The notes beneath the pieces are model-generated. The model searched no databases. It was not told the origin of the DNA and was given only the letters and a program-made list of their open reading frames with translations. From contig NZ_AUGI01000037.1 of the NCBI RefSeq assembly GCF_000422585.1, positions 1-64,000 on the forward strand: a stretch of DNA of 64,000 nt. Reading direction: 5' to 3'. The position numbers and the translations under genes are program-made. Position 1 is the stretch's first letter. Each line of letters begins with the position of its first letter. The DNA comes from Hugenholtzia roseola DSM 9546. Lineage in GTDB: Bacteria; Bacteroidota; Bacteroidia; Cytophagales; Bernardetiaceae. Positions 49,757-58,700 of this stretch are shown here, one piece after another.

Positions 49757-51520
49757 ATGAAAAAAATCATACTTTCCTTCTTTTCTCTTTTAGCCATAGG
49801 GCTAACGGAGGCACAGGCGCAGGTTCAAATAGACAAAAATGTAGAAATGAACGGTGCAGCCAACGCCGATAGGCGCGTTACAGGGCTGGCGAATACCCAA
49901 GATGTAGCCGCCACCGCGCTTTTTTCTGATGCCGTCAATATTCGTACCTTACAATACGATTGGCTCAAATACAAACAAACAACTAACAATGGTGCAAATT
50001 ATGCCCTGACCTTAGTGCCTGCTTTGGGTGGATATCAGGCAGGTACAGTCATTTATTTCAGGGCGCATAAGGCTTCGCCCAATAACGCCACTATCAATGT
50101 CAATGGCTTGGGTGCGAGAAATTTAGTTAAAGCAGACGGTACAAACGTTACCGCAGGTGAAATTCCTTTGGGTTTGCATGTGGCAGCCATTTATGATGGC
50201 ACAAATGACCGTTTTCAGATTTTGAGTGCCTTGCCTTCGGCGGCTTCGCCCACTACTGCTTGGCTGCTAACGGGTAATGCAGGCACAACCCCTGCCACTA
50301 ACTTTTTAGGCACAACTGACGCACAAAATTTGATTTTCCGAACGAATAATGTCCAACGCATCATTACCACAGCGACAGGACAAGTTGCGGTAAATTTACT
50401 CACCCCTGCCCCAAGCGACTTGTTTTCAGCAGGCGAAGTGTCAGGTGCAGGCAATGCTTCCGTAGGGGGGTATGCTTCCGCCTCTGCCTTTGGCGTGTAT
50501 GGGCAGAATGCAGGTGGTGATGGCACAGGACTTGTTGGGCTTAGTGATAACGTTGCGGGACTTGGTGTATTAGGTGCAAACCTTGTTAATGGGATAGGTG
50601 TGCAAGGTCAAGCCACAGGCGATGGGGTAGGCGTTTTAGGTTTCAATGATGACGACGCAGGCAATGGCGTATATGCGCTAAATATAGCCACAAGGGGAAC
50701 AGGGTTATTGGCTGTTGGTCAGAATTCTATCGGTTATACACTTAACAACGGAAGTGGGCTTGCTACTAATGGTAATACTCTCGGTGGAGTCGCTTTTGGT
50801 AATAGTGCGACTGCCACGGGGTTTGTGGCTGCTGGTAATGACTTGGCAGGGACTTCTTTGGCAGCAGGAAGCGGAGGCGCGTTTCAGGGGCAACAGTTTG
50901 GCGTATTTGGAAATGCTGCTATTACTGGCGGAGGAAACAATGGTGTTGATAGAGCTTCATTTGTAGGTTTTTATACTTCATTAAGTAATACAGTTTCACA
51001 AGTATTTGTGGGAGCAAGAATTGGCGGCACGCATTACAAAATATTAGGGACAAACGGCGGTTCTGTTTCTACTACAATGGAAACCAGAGAGGGCGAGCGT
51101 ATCCTTTTTGCGCCAGAAGCTCCTGAAAATTGGTTCTTTGATGTAGGGGAGGTTACATTAGTCAATGGAAAGGCAAGAGTACAGTTAGACCCACTTTTTT
51201 ATGATTGTATTTCAAAGGATAAGCCTTTTAAAGTTTTTGTCCAAGGCGCAGAAAATACTTTGGGAGCAATTCGTGTGTCTGCACGCGGTCAGGATTGGTT
51301 TGAACTTGAAGACATAGGAGGGGCAAGTAATGGAAATGTCTTTTTCAATATCTATGCAATTTGGAAAGGAAAAGAAAACTTGCGTTTGCCCAAATATGAA
51401 CAATCTGTGCAGCAAATAGAAAACGAGAAAAAAGTTGCTACACAAGGATTAGAAATAGAAAAACGCAACGTAGAAATGCGCCAAGTGCCTGAAAATAGCA
51501 CAATAGAGATAGGCGAATAG
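49757..51520 (+). CDS. Secreted repeat protein with fibre-like N-terminal domain
   Basis: The 587-residue protein has a signal peptide (about 1-21, ending AQAQV). The N-terminal region (about 25-160) contains RAHKASPNNATINVNGLG and resembles domains found in phage tail-fibre heads and bacterial adhesins. The middle (about 215-430) is a Gly/Asn/Val-rich run of short repeats (for example GLVGLSDNVAGLGVLGANLV), likely a beta-solenoid. The C-terminal part (about 435-540), with MKTREGER-like ETREGERILF and APENWFFDVGEV, is a block I associate with many secreted Bacteroidota proteins. No type IX sorting tail is present; it ends in a charged helix. A terminator follows at 51541. Confidence 0.65.
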   Translation: MKKIILSFFSLLAIGLTEAQAQVQIDKNVEMNGAANADRRVTGLANTQDVAATALFSDAVNIRTLQYDWLKYKQTTNNGANYALTLVPALGGYQAGTVIYFRAHKASPNNATINVNGLGARNLVKADGTNVTAGEIPLGLHVAAIYDGTNDRFQILSALPSAASPTTAWLLTGNAGTTPATNFLGTTDAQNLIFRTNNVQRIITTATGQVAVNLLTPAPSDLFSAGEVSGAGNASVGGYASASAFGVYGQNAGGDGTGLVGLSDNVAGLGVLGANLVNGIGVQGQATGDGVGVLGFNDDDAGNGVYALNIATRGTGLLAVGQNSIGYTLNNGSGLATNGNTLGGVAFGNSATATGFVAAGNDLAGTSLAAGSGGAFQGQQFGVFGNAAITGGGNNGVDRASFVGFYTSLSNTVSQVFVGARIGGTHYKILGTNGGSVSTTMETREGERILFAPEAPENWFFDVGEVTLVNGKARVQLDPLFYDCISKDKPFKVFVQGAENTLGAIRVSARGQDWFELEDIGGASNGNVFFNIYAIWKGKENLRLPKYEQSVQQIENEKKVATQGLEIEKRNVEMRQVPENSTIEIGE

Positions 51521-51537
51521 CCCCCTTCTTTCCAAAC

Positions 51538-51569
51538 AAAAAAACCACTGACTTCAATCAGTGGTTTTT
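51538..51569. terminator. Terminator after the fibre-like gene
   Basis: AAACCACTGA (51541-51550) pairs with TCAGTGGTTT (51557-51566) around CTTCAA, followed by TTT and then more T. It is a good terminator for the plus-strand gene ending at 51520, and the A run in front makes it usable in the other direction for the small gene ending at 51558. Confidence 0.85.
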
Positions 51570-51818
51570 TGTTTTTTCGGACTTTGAAAAATGAAAGTTT
51601 GTATGTTCAAGGCTTGCTGCCTTTGCCGCAGGAGGAGGATTTTGATAAAGCCCGCTCTGTTTGAGAAGTAAAAAGCCGCCTATCATAAGCAAGACTATCC
51701 AAAAAAGGTGAAAAAATGCCTCGCGCGGAGAGCTGCTCGAAGAATTGCCCGAAGGAGAAGTCTTGTTATCTGCCGCTTGTTGTGAAACTAAGGAATGAAA
51801 AAAGGGTATATTTTCCAT
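51558..51818 (-). CDS. Small single-span membrane protein, unknown
   Basis: This 86-residue ORF has a Ser/Pro-rich N-terminal part (about 1-32), one strong membrane helix (about 34-52, AFFHLFWIVLLMIGGFLLL) and a basic tail. I know no family. The helix flanked by polar residues looks like a real membrane protein, and the ATG at 51818 is reasonable. Against it, the stop overlaps the terminator at 51541-51566, and the gene has no neighbours on its strand. It should be regarded as a probable small gene. Confidence 0.45.
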   Translation of the reverse strand: MENIPFFHSLVSQQAADNKTSPSGNSSSSSPREAFFHLFWIVLLMIGGFLLLKQSGLYQNPPPAAKAASLEHTNFHFSKSEKTKNH

Positions 51819-52024
51819 GTGTCGGAGATGTTAGTGAGTTCATTTTTTTATTAGAAAAGTGCAATTCGTATCTCTATAACGTAAGAAAAGCCTTGAAAGT
51901 TTGCTTCAGATTAGACTTTTTCGAGATTTTTATGAAAAAAAATGGGCTTAAAACGATAAAAAGCCTCTTTTCGGGACAAAAGTCATTTTTTACACAAACT
52001 ATTTAGAAATTACGCGCCTTTCCC

Positions 52025-52032
52025 TATCTTTG
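52025..52032 (+). promoter_or_regulatory. -7 box upstream of the DAHP synthase gene
   Basis: TATCTTTG at 52025-52032 is a perfect TAnnTTTG box, 69 bp before the ATG at 52102. No TTTG is found at -33; the closest match is ATTTA near 52002. Moderate confidence. Confidence 0.45.
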
Positions 52033-52101
52033 CGCCTGCCCAAACTTTTCATTTTAAGTTAGGGTTACTTACAAAAATGTCATTTCCTTTTACAATTCTT
52101 T

Positions 52102-53184
52102 ATGTTGTACGAACTTTTCAGAGAAAAACCCCTTGTCGTTGCAGGTCCTTGTAGTGCCGAAACGCCCGAACAGCTTTATCAAACCATTTTGAAAATCAAA
52201 GCTGAAAATCCAAACATCGAGCTTTTTCGCGCAGGAATTTGGAAGCCACGCACACGCCCTAATAGTTTTGAAGGCGTAGGGCAAGTTGGTTTAGATTGGT
52301 TTTTAGATATAAAAAAAGAACTCAATCTTAAAACTACCGTAGAGGTTGCTACCCCCCAGCACGTGGAGCAGGCATTGAAAAAAGAGGTCGATATCCTTTG
52401 GATAGGAGCGCGTAGCAGCGTCAATCCCTTTACTGTTCAAGAGATTGCCGACGCGCTCAAAGGTACGAATGTGCCTGTGATGGTTAAAAATCCGATTAAC
52501 CCCGACTTAGCACTTTGGATAGGTGCGATTGAGCGCATCATGGGGGCAGGCATCGAGCAAGTGGCGGCTATTCATCGCGGCTTTTCCTACTATGGAAAGG
52601 GAAAGTATCGAAACGAACCTATGTGGCAAATAGCTTTGGACTTCAAAGGGCAGTTTCCTAAAATTCCCCTTATCGGCGACCCCAGCCATATTGCAGGAAA
52701 GCGCGAATTACTTTTAGAACTTGCCCAGCGTATGATGGACTTGCGCTATGATGGTCTGATGATAGAAACGCACATCGACCCACAGAACGCATGGAGTGAT
52801 GCCGCCCAGCAACTTACCCCCACCGACCTTAAATTGCTGCTTTCACAGGTGCAGGTTCGCAAAGAAACCTTTGATGATGATTTTTATACCAACAAATTGC
52901 GACAAATGCGTGAGCAAATCGACCTCATCGACCAAGAAATTGTCAATCATTTGGCGAAGCGCACCGAACTTATCCGCCAGATTGGTATTTACAAACAAGA
53001 AAACAACGTCGCTATTTTCCAGCCCAAGCGTTGGAATGAAATCAAACAGACCCGCCCTAATTGGGGAAAAGCCCAAAATTTGGAGTCTGATTTTATCTTG
53101 ATGTTATACAAACTTATCCATGACGAGTCTATTCGTTTGCAAACAGAAGAAAACAGTGAGGGAAGTATAGAAGGCAATAACTGA
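52102..53184 (+). CDS. Bifunctional DAHP synthase / chorismate mutase
   Basis: The 360-residue fusion joins the first step of the shikimate pathway to the branch point of Phe and Tyr synthesis. Residues about 1-260 are a 3-deoxy-7-phosphoheptulonate synthase: VVAGPCSAETPEQ, RAGIWKPRTRPNSFEG, VMVKNPINPD, GDPSHIAGKR and IETHIDP are the metal, PEP and sugar-binding blocks. Residues about 273-345 are an AroQ-type chorismate mutase, with RQMREQIDLIDQEIVNHLAKR and IGIYKQENN. The tail is acidic. The AroG-AroQ order, synthase first, is common in Bacteroidota. It stands alone between terminators, and feedback control through the mutase domain is likely (inference). Confidence 0.92.
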   Translation: MLYELFREKPLVVAGPCSAETPEQLYQTILKIKAENPNIELFRAGIWKPRTRPNSFEGVGQVGLDWFLDIKKELNLKTTVEVATPQHVEQALKKEVDILWIGARSSVNPFTVQEIADALKGTNVPVMVKNPINPDLALWIGAIERIMGAGIEQVAAIHRGFSYYGKGKYRNEPMWQIALDFKGQFPKIPLIGDPSHIAGKRELLLELAQRMMDLRYDGLMIETHIDPQNAWSDAAQQLTPTDLKLLLSQVQVRKETFDDDFYTNKLRQMREQIDLIDQEIVNHLAKRTELIRQIGIYKQENNVAIFQPKRWNEIKQTRPNWGKAQNLESDFILMLYKLIHDESIRLQTEENSEGSIEGNN

Positions 53185-53210
53185 ATATCGACTTTAAAAT
53201 CAGATTGATA

Positions 53211-53244
53211 AAAAAACTAATAACAGAATGTTATTAGTTTTTTT
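53211..53244. terminator. Bidirectional terminator between DAHP synthase and TIM44-like genes
   Basis: AAAAAACTAATAACA (53211-53225) pairs with TGTTATTAGTTTTTTT (53229-53244) around a three-base loop. It lies between convergent genes and has T runs both ways. Confidence 0.9.
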
Positions 53245-53247
53245 ATT

Positions 53248-54615
53248 TTAGCCGATATAAGTTTCGTCTTGCTCAATATTTTGCAGCACCCAAAAGTAGT
53301 CGCCTAAATTTACCTTTTGTCCGCAGTAGCCACATTGTGCATTTTTGCCCATCTTGTCCGCATTTTTTTGGCAGTTAGGGCAGGTTTTAATGTCGTAGGC
53401 GAGGTCTTTTTGGCTATTGGCATGTACGCCATGTTTGCGTACAAAAGTCCAGTATTCGCTAAAATGGTGGCGTTTGGTTTTCGAACCTTTCAAAACTTTT
53501 TGTTCTTTAAGGGAGCTAACAAATTCGAAACAGGAGATAAAAATTCGCGCCGTTAGCACTTCATAGTAAGCGTCCATTTCCACTTTGGCGAGTTCTATTT
53601 TCGTAATTTGTGGGTCTAAAAGCTGACTTTCTACTCCTCTTTTCTGATAAGATTTTAACCAAAACTGACTTACTTCATACAACCTATCGCCAACCAAATG
53701 ACGAGCATTGCCCCATTCATAAGTGCGCCAAGCCTCATAAACTTGTTCAAAATAAGGCAAGATGATGCGCTCTTGATAACTCTGCCAATAGCTTTCCCAG
53801 CGATTGAGCTGATGACGCGCCAAAAACTTTGCTTTTTGGTCGCTAATCTGTGGATGTACCAGCGTAGGAATCTGCAAACCGTAGGCAGTTGCAAAATTGA
53901 CAAAAACATCAGGCTTAATTTCTGCTTCAAAAATTGCCTCTCTATCTGCCAAAAACCATTGCCCTTCGCCTGCTATGACTTCTGTTTCACAATAGGTGCA
54001 GGTGCCATTTTCATCAAAAAGTCCTGTTTTCTTACAATAAGGGCAGAGCAATTCTTGTAAGAAGTCCGCCGAAAGCGATTTGACCTTCGCTTTCCGCTCC
54101 AAAGTCCAACGCTCACGTGTAACACAATCCTGCTCCAAGTGAGGCGGCTGTGTTTGATAGCGCGTATAGGCTGCATCTATTTCTACAACAACTTTATCTC
54201 TTTGTTCATTTACCTCGATGGCGGTGATATGAAGCGCGGCAATGCTAATCTGCACATGTTTATGTCCTAATCCTGTTTTAATTTTATCTAATTCTTCCTG
54301 CAAAAGAAAATCAGACAAAAAAGGACGAAGTTGAACAAAATACTTTTCACCCTGAAAGAGATAAAATTTGAAATACAAACTCTTTACAAAATCTAAAAAG
54401 CTAATACGCGAAAAATGAGGGTCTTTTCCGCGCAAGGCAGTCAGGTAGTTTTCCAAAAGTTGTTTTTGCGCTACGCCTTCCTCACGCGCCAGAAGTGCAG
54501 CCTCTACTTGCTGCTGTTGTTTCTGTTTTTGAAAATAAAAAAACAAAAAAATACCGATTCCTACTAAAATGATACAAAATAAAACCCAAAAAGCATAGTG
54601 AGAGAAAATTTCCAT
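53248..54615 (-). CDS. TIM44-like domain membrane protein with two zinc ribbons
   Basis: The 455-residue protein has one N-terminal membrane span (about 8-28) and a helical basic linker. Two TIM44-like regions are each associated with a zinc ribbon. The first region (about 65-185) includes ISFLDFVKSLYFKFY and precedes CPYC and CTYC (about 191-209). The second (about 275-405) contains EYWTFVRKHGV and precedes CPNC and CGYC (about 417-438). TIM44-like domains in bacteria occur in membrane-anchored proteins of unknown role, distinct from mitochondrial TIM44. The paired Cys motifs strongly suggest zinc binding. It is convergent with the DAHP synthase gene; no partner gene is adjacent. Its upstream side faces the prs-like gene. 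Confidence 0.65.
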   Translation of the reverse strand: MEIFSHYAFWVLFCIILVGIGIFLFFYFQKQKQQQQVEAALLAREEGVAQKQLLENYLTALRGKDPHFSRISFLDFVKSLYFKFYLFQGEKYFVQLRPFLSDFLLQEELDKIKTGLGHKHVQISIAALHITAIEVNEQRDKVVVEIDAAYTRYQTQPPHLEQDCVTRERWTLERKAKVKSLSADFLQELLCPYCKKTGLFDENGTCTYCETEVIAGEGQWFLADREAIFEAEIKPDVFVNFATAYGLQIPTLVHPQISDQKAKFLARHQLNRWESYWQSYQERIILPYFEQVYEAWRTYEWGNARHLVGDRLYEVSQFWLKSYQKRGVESQLLDPQITKIELAKVEMDAYYEVLTARIFISCFEFVSSLKEQKVLKGSKTKRHHFSEYWTFVRKHGVHANSQKDLAYDIKTCPNCQKNADKMGKNAQCGYCGQKVNLGDYFWVLQNIEQDETYIG

Positions 54616-54845
54616 AGTCGAGAGGTCAAGTTTGAGAAGGGAGAGAAGGCAGAGCGCAGGGATTTGAAAAATCGCTTTTCAAAAACTGCTATAAGGGGTA
54701 AAAAAGTGTTTGCGCCTTTGATAAGGTATCAATTTTGCGTAAAAATAAAGAAAAAAATCGCAATACGCGCCTTATCATTGGCTTTATCGGCAAAAAATCC
54801 CTATTTTCGCAAAGTCCAACTTTCCCTTTTCCTAATCCGCTTGTT

Positions 54846-55760
54846 ATGAAGCCTTTGCTTTTTTCTACTCAAAAATACGACTACTTGCGCCAAGAAATGC
54901 TCCAAACGGGGGCGTATGAGGAAGGGCGCATCACACATAAGACCTTTCCCGACGGCGAGCATTATTATCGCATAGAAAACGACCTCACCCATCAGGCTGC
55001 CGTCCTTATTGGGGGTACTATTTCTGAAAATGATACGCTCGAACTTTACGATTTGGCTTGCGGCTTAGTGGGCTATGGCGTGCGCGAACTCACGCTTTTA
55101 GTGCCTTTTTTTGGCTATTCCACTATGGAAAGGGCGGTAAAAAAAGGTGAAGTGGTTACGGCAAAAACGCGAGCGCGTTTGCTTTCTTCCATTCCCCAAG
55201 CCTCTTACGGCAATCAAATTGTGATGGTAGATTTGCACGTTACAGGCTTGCAACACTACTTCGAAGGAGGCATCAAAGCCTTTCATTTATACGCTAAACC
55301 CTTGATTATCAAGGCTGCAAAAGACTTAGCAGGCAGCAATTTTGTCTTAGCCTCCACCGATGCAGGACGCGCCAAGTGGGTAGAATCCTTAGCCAATGAC
55401 ATGGGCGTTTCGGCGGCTTTTGTCTATAAAAGACGCAGTTCGGGCAGCGATACCCAAATTACAGGGGTCAATGCAGATGTTAAAAATCAAAAAGTTGTCC
55501 TTTATGATGATATGATTCGCACAGGTGGCTCGCTCCTAAATGCTGCCCAAGCCTACAAAGAAGCAGGGGCAAGTCAGATTTTTGTCATTGCCACACATGG
55601 AGTCTTGCCGCAGGGTTCTATTGAAAAAATACAAAATAGTGGGCTTATTCAGAAAATAATTCTAACCAATACGCACCCGAAAGCGGTAGAAATAGCCTCT
55701 GATTTTGTAGAAGTTCGTTCTATTTCCACACTTTTACACGATTTTATTCAATCTTTATAA
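54846..55760 (+). CDS. Ribose-phosphate pyrophosphokinase-like protein
   Basis: The 304-residue protein matches the PRPP synthetase family, which makes phosphoribosyl pyrophosphate for nucleotide, His and Trp synthesis. FPDGEHYYRIEND, PFFGYSTMER, VDLHVTGLQHYF and KRRSSGSDTQI follow the known order, and VVLYDDMIRTGGS (217-229) is the PRPP-binding loop with Asp221-Asp222. It is more divergent than a canonical housekeeping Prs and may be a paralogue. The frame is open to 54735; the ATG at 54846 is preferred. It precedes the WG-repeat gene by only 9 bp, so these two are probably co-transcribed, though a functional link is not obvious. Confidence 0.85.
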   Translation: MKPLLFSTQKYDYLRQEMLQTGAYEEGRITHKTFPDGEHYYRIENDLTHQAAVLIGGTISENDTLELYDLACGLVGYGVRELTLLVPFFGYSTMERAVKKGEVVTAKTRARLLSSIPQASYGNQIVMVDLHVTGLQHYFEGGIKAFHLYAKPLIIKAAKDLAGSNFVLASTDAGRAKWVESLANDMGVSAAFVYKRRSSGSDTQITGVNADVKNQKVVLYDDMIRTGGSLLNAAQAYKEAGASQIFVIATHGVLPQGSIEKIQNSGLIQKIILTNTHPKAVEIASDFVEVRSISTLLHDFIQSL

Positions 55761-55769
55761 AAATAAAAA

Positions 55770-58700
55770 ATGATTATCTATCACATAAAAAATACCTTTT
55801 TCATTTGTTTTTTTCAGAAACTGATAACTAAATTTTGGTTTCTTTTCATTTTTTCATTTCTTTTTTTTGCTACAATTCCCTACTTTCCAGCAACTGCCCA
55901 AACACATTCGGCTTTTCCCTTCAAAAAAGATAATCTTTGGGGACTTATTTCCGAAGAAGGCGAGGTACTGCTCAAACCTCAATTTCAAGGTGTGCAAAGC
56001 CTACCACATCACTTTTTTCTCCTACAAAAAGCAACAGAAGAAAGTGAAAAATTTGGAATTGCGACTGAAAAAGGGCAAATTTTGCTCCCCCCTCTTTATC
56101 TAAATGTGTTTCCTTTGGATAAAAATTTCGTCGCCTTTCAAACGGCTGATACCAAGCATTTTGGCATCATTTCAGCCACCTCACCGACACAAAAAACAGA
56201 GTCTATCTATCTCAAAGTCAAGTCTTTACATCAAGATTGGCTCATGGGGTTGAAGGAAAATAAATGGTTTCTTTTGGATAAAAATTTGCAGGTTTTTTCA
56301 AAAAATGGATACGATACAATTCTTTTAGTTCAAGATTTTCTAAAAATAGAAAGTAGTATAGATTTAAAAAACACAGAAACCGCCACTATCATAGGACAAA
56401 ACAAAGTACAAAAAAATAAAATTACGCTCACCGAAAAATATCTTATCAGTCTTGCAGAACCCTCCTTTGCAGAAACCCCTATACAAAACCTAAAACTGCT
56501 CAACGACCAAATGGTAGCCTTTCAGATAGGTCTGGCTTGGGGAATAGTTCTCAAAAATAAAACAGTAGTTGAACCAAAATATAAAAACGTTTTAGAACTA
56601 TATCAAGATTCTTTAAACACCTATTTTGCCTTACAAGCCCCTTCGCAAAAATGGGCTTTGTATCGTGCAAAAGCCAATGAAAAGGTCGAGCCTTTGACAG
56701 ATTTTGGTTATGATTTCTTACAGTTTTTTGTGCCTGATGCAGAAAATTCTGAAAAAAGTAAAAGTGAAAAACTTGTCTTGGCTTGTCAGGCTCAAAATTG
56801 TGGCGTTTTGTCTGAAAATGGAAAGATAAAATTACCATTTATTTATCAAGATATTTACAATTTAGAAAATAAACTGATTGCCGCACAAAAAACAGAAGGT
56901 TGGCAGCTTTTAGATAAAAACACAAAACTTATTTCTAATCAATTTTTTGATATTATTTACGATTTTCCTTTCAAAACGCCCTTCACAAAGGTAGAAGCCA
57001 AAGGCAAACAAGGGCTTGTAGATAAAGATGGAAGTTGGGCTTTCGAACCACTTTTTGATAGAATAGAGTTGCGTCGAAATTGGCTTTTGGCGTATCAAGG
57101 CGAAACGATTTTGGCAAAACAGTACGAAATAAGACAAAATAAAATAGAAATAACACAAAACTTATCTTTTCTTTCCGAAAAAGAATGGCTAAATTTTATA
57201 GGCTACCTCCCCCAAGAAACCTTTTTTACCAGTCGTTTGGTTTTTCGCAAACAAGGCGTTTATCGTTGGAAGTTGGATAGTTCGGAAAAATACCGTTTAT
57301 TTTCCCCAGATGGGAAATACGTGTTAGAAGAAAATTTTGATGCGATTGAAATTTCGCCCCTACCCAAACTTACTTTGGCGCGTAAAAAGCAGAACGGAAA
57401 AATGGTTGCTTCTTATGTCATAGACCATGTAAAAGGTCAGATTTTAGCAAAAACAAATTGTTATTTTATTGATGTAATAGATTTTGCTCACGCACAAATC
57501 GCACGCGCTCACCAAGATAGCCTGCATCGATACAATAGATTAGTTAGAAAAGATGGGCAAATAATTTCAGAAATAGAAGGTAAAAAAATAGATACACTTA
57601 CTTATTTTTATGAAAATCGTTTGGCTTTTCGCAGTCAAGGCAAATGGGGATTTTTAGACACCGAAGGCAAGATAATTGCCTCTGCCCAGTATGAAACAGT
57701 GGAGAGCTTTCAAAATGGCTTTGCTAAGGTAAAAAAAGAAGGTAAATGGGGCTACATAAATAAGCAGGGGGAAGCCGTCATTCCGACTGATTATCAATAT
57801 CTTAGTGCGTATGAACCCTTGATAGTGATGGCACAAAATAAAAAATTTGGTTTGATAACAAGTCAAAATAAAACTTTGATACAACCAGAATATGAATTTT
57901 TGGCGTTGGTCTTAAAAAGTGGTGAAAAAAGTCTTTGGAAAGCGCGTAAGATGGGAAAGTGGGGAATCATTGATGTCAAAAATCAAATAATCGTTCCTTT
58001 TAATTTCTCTAAAATTGATGATTTTACCGAATCTTTTACAATCGTTTGGCAGGGAAACAAAATTGGTGTCGTTTCGCAAAAAGGTGAGTTTTTGTTTCAG
58101 CCTCAAAACTTTCAAACAAATGTAGAAGCCGCTACCTTTACCAAATCAGGGCTTATTCAGGTGGTGATAGAAAAAATAGAAGACAAAATCTCAAAACAAA
58201 TTTTGTATAAAAAAAATGGCTATATTACAAAAGAAGGCAAGTGGATAGTAGAGCCTATTTATAGCTATATTCAAGATTTTGATAAAATTTTTATAGAAAA
58301 AAAAGGAGTAACTCTGGTAGAAAAAAACGAAAAAGTTGGCTATATCAATAGTGAAGGCAAGGAAGTTGTTAGCCCAGAATTTGACGAAATAGACCCTCAT
58401 TTCGAGCAAATTTTTCTTGCACAAAAGGGAGTTGTTAAGGTCAGAAAAGGAAATTTATTTGGCTATCTTGATTTTAAAGGTGAAATGATTTTATCGCTCT
58501 CTTACGAATGGATAGAAGATTTTGCTAAAATCTATCAGCAGCGAGATGCGGTTACGATTGCAAAAAAGAATGGCAAATTTGGTACAATAGATACGCATGA
58601 AAACCAAATTATTCCTTTTGAATATCAGGCAATTAGAATGGATAAGCGTAATGATACACTTTCCTTTGTACAAAAAAATGGCAAATGGGGGCTTATCAAT

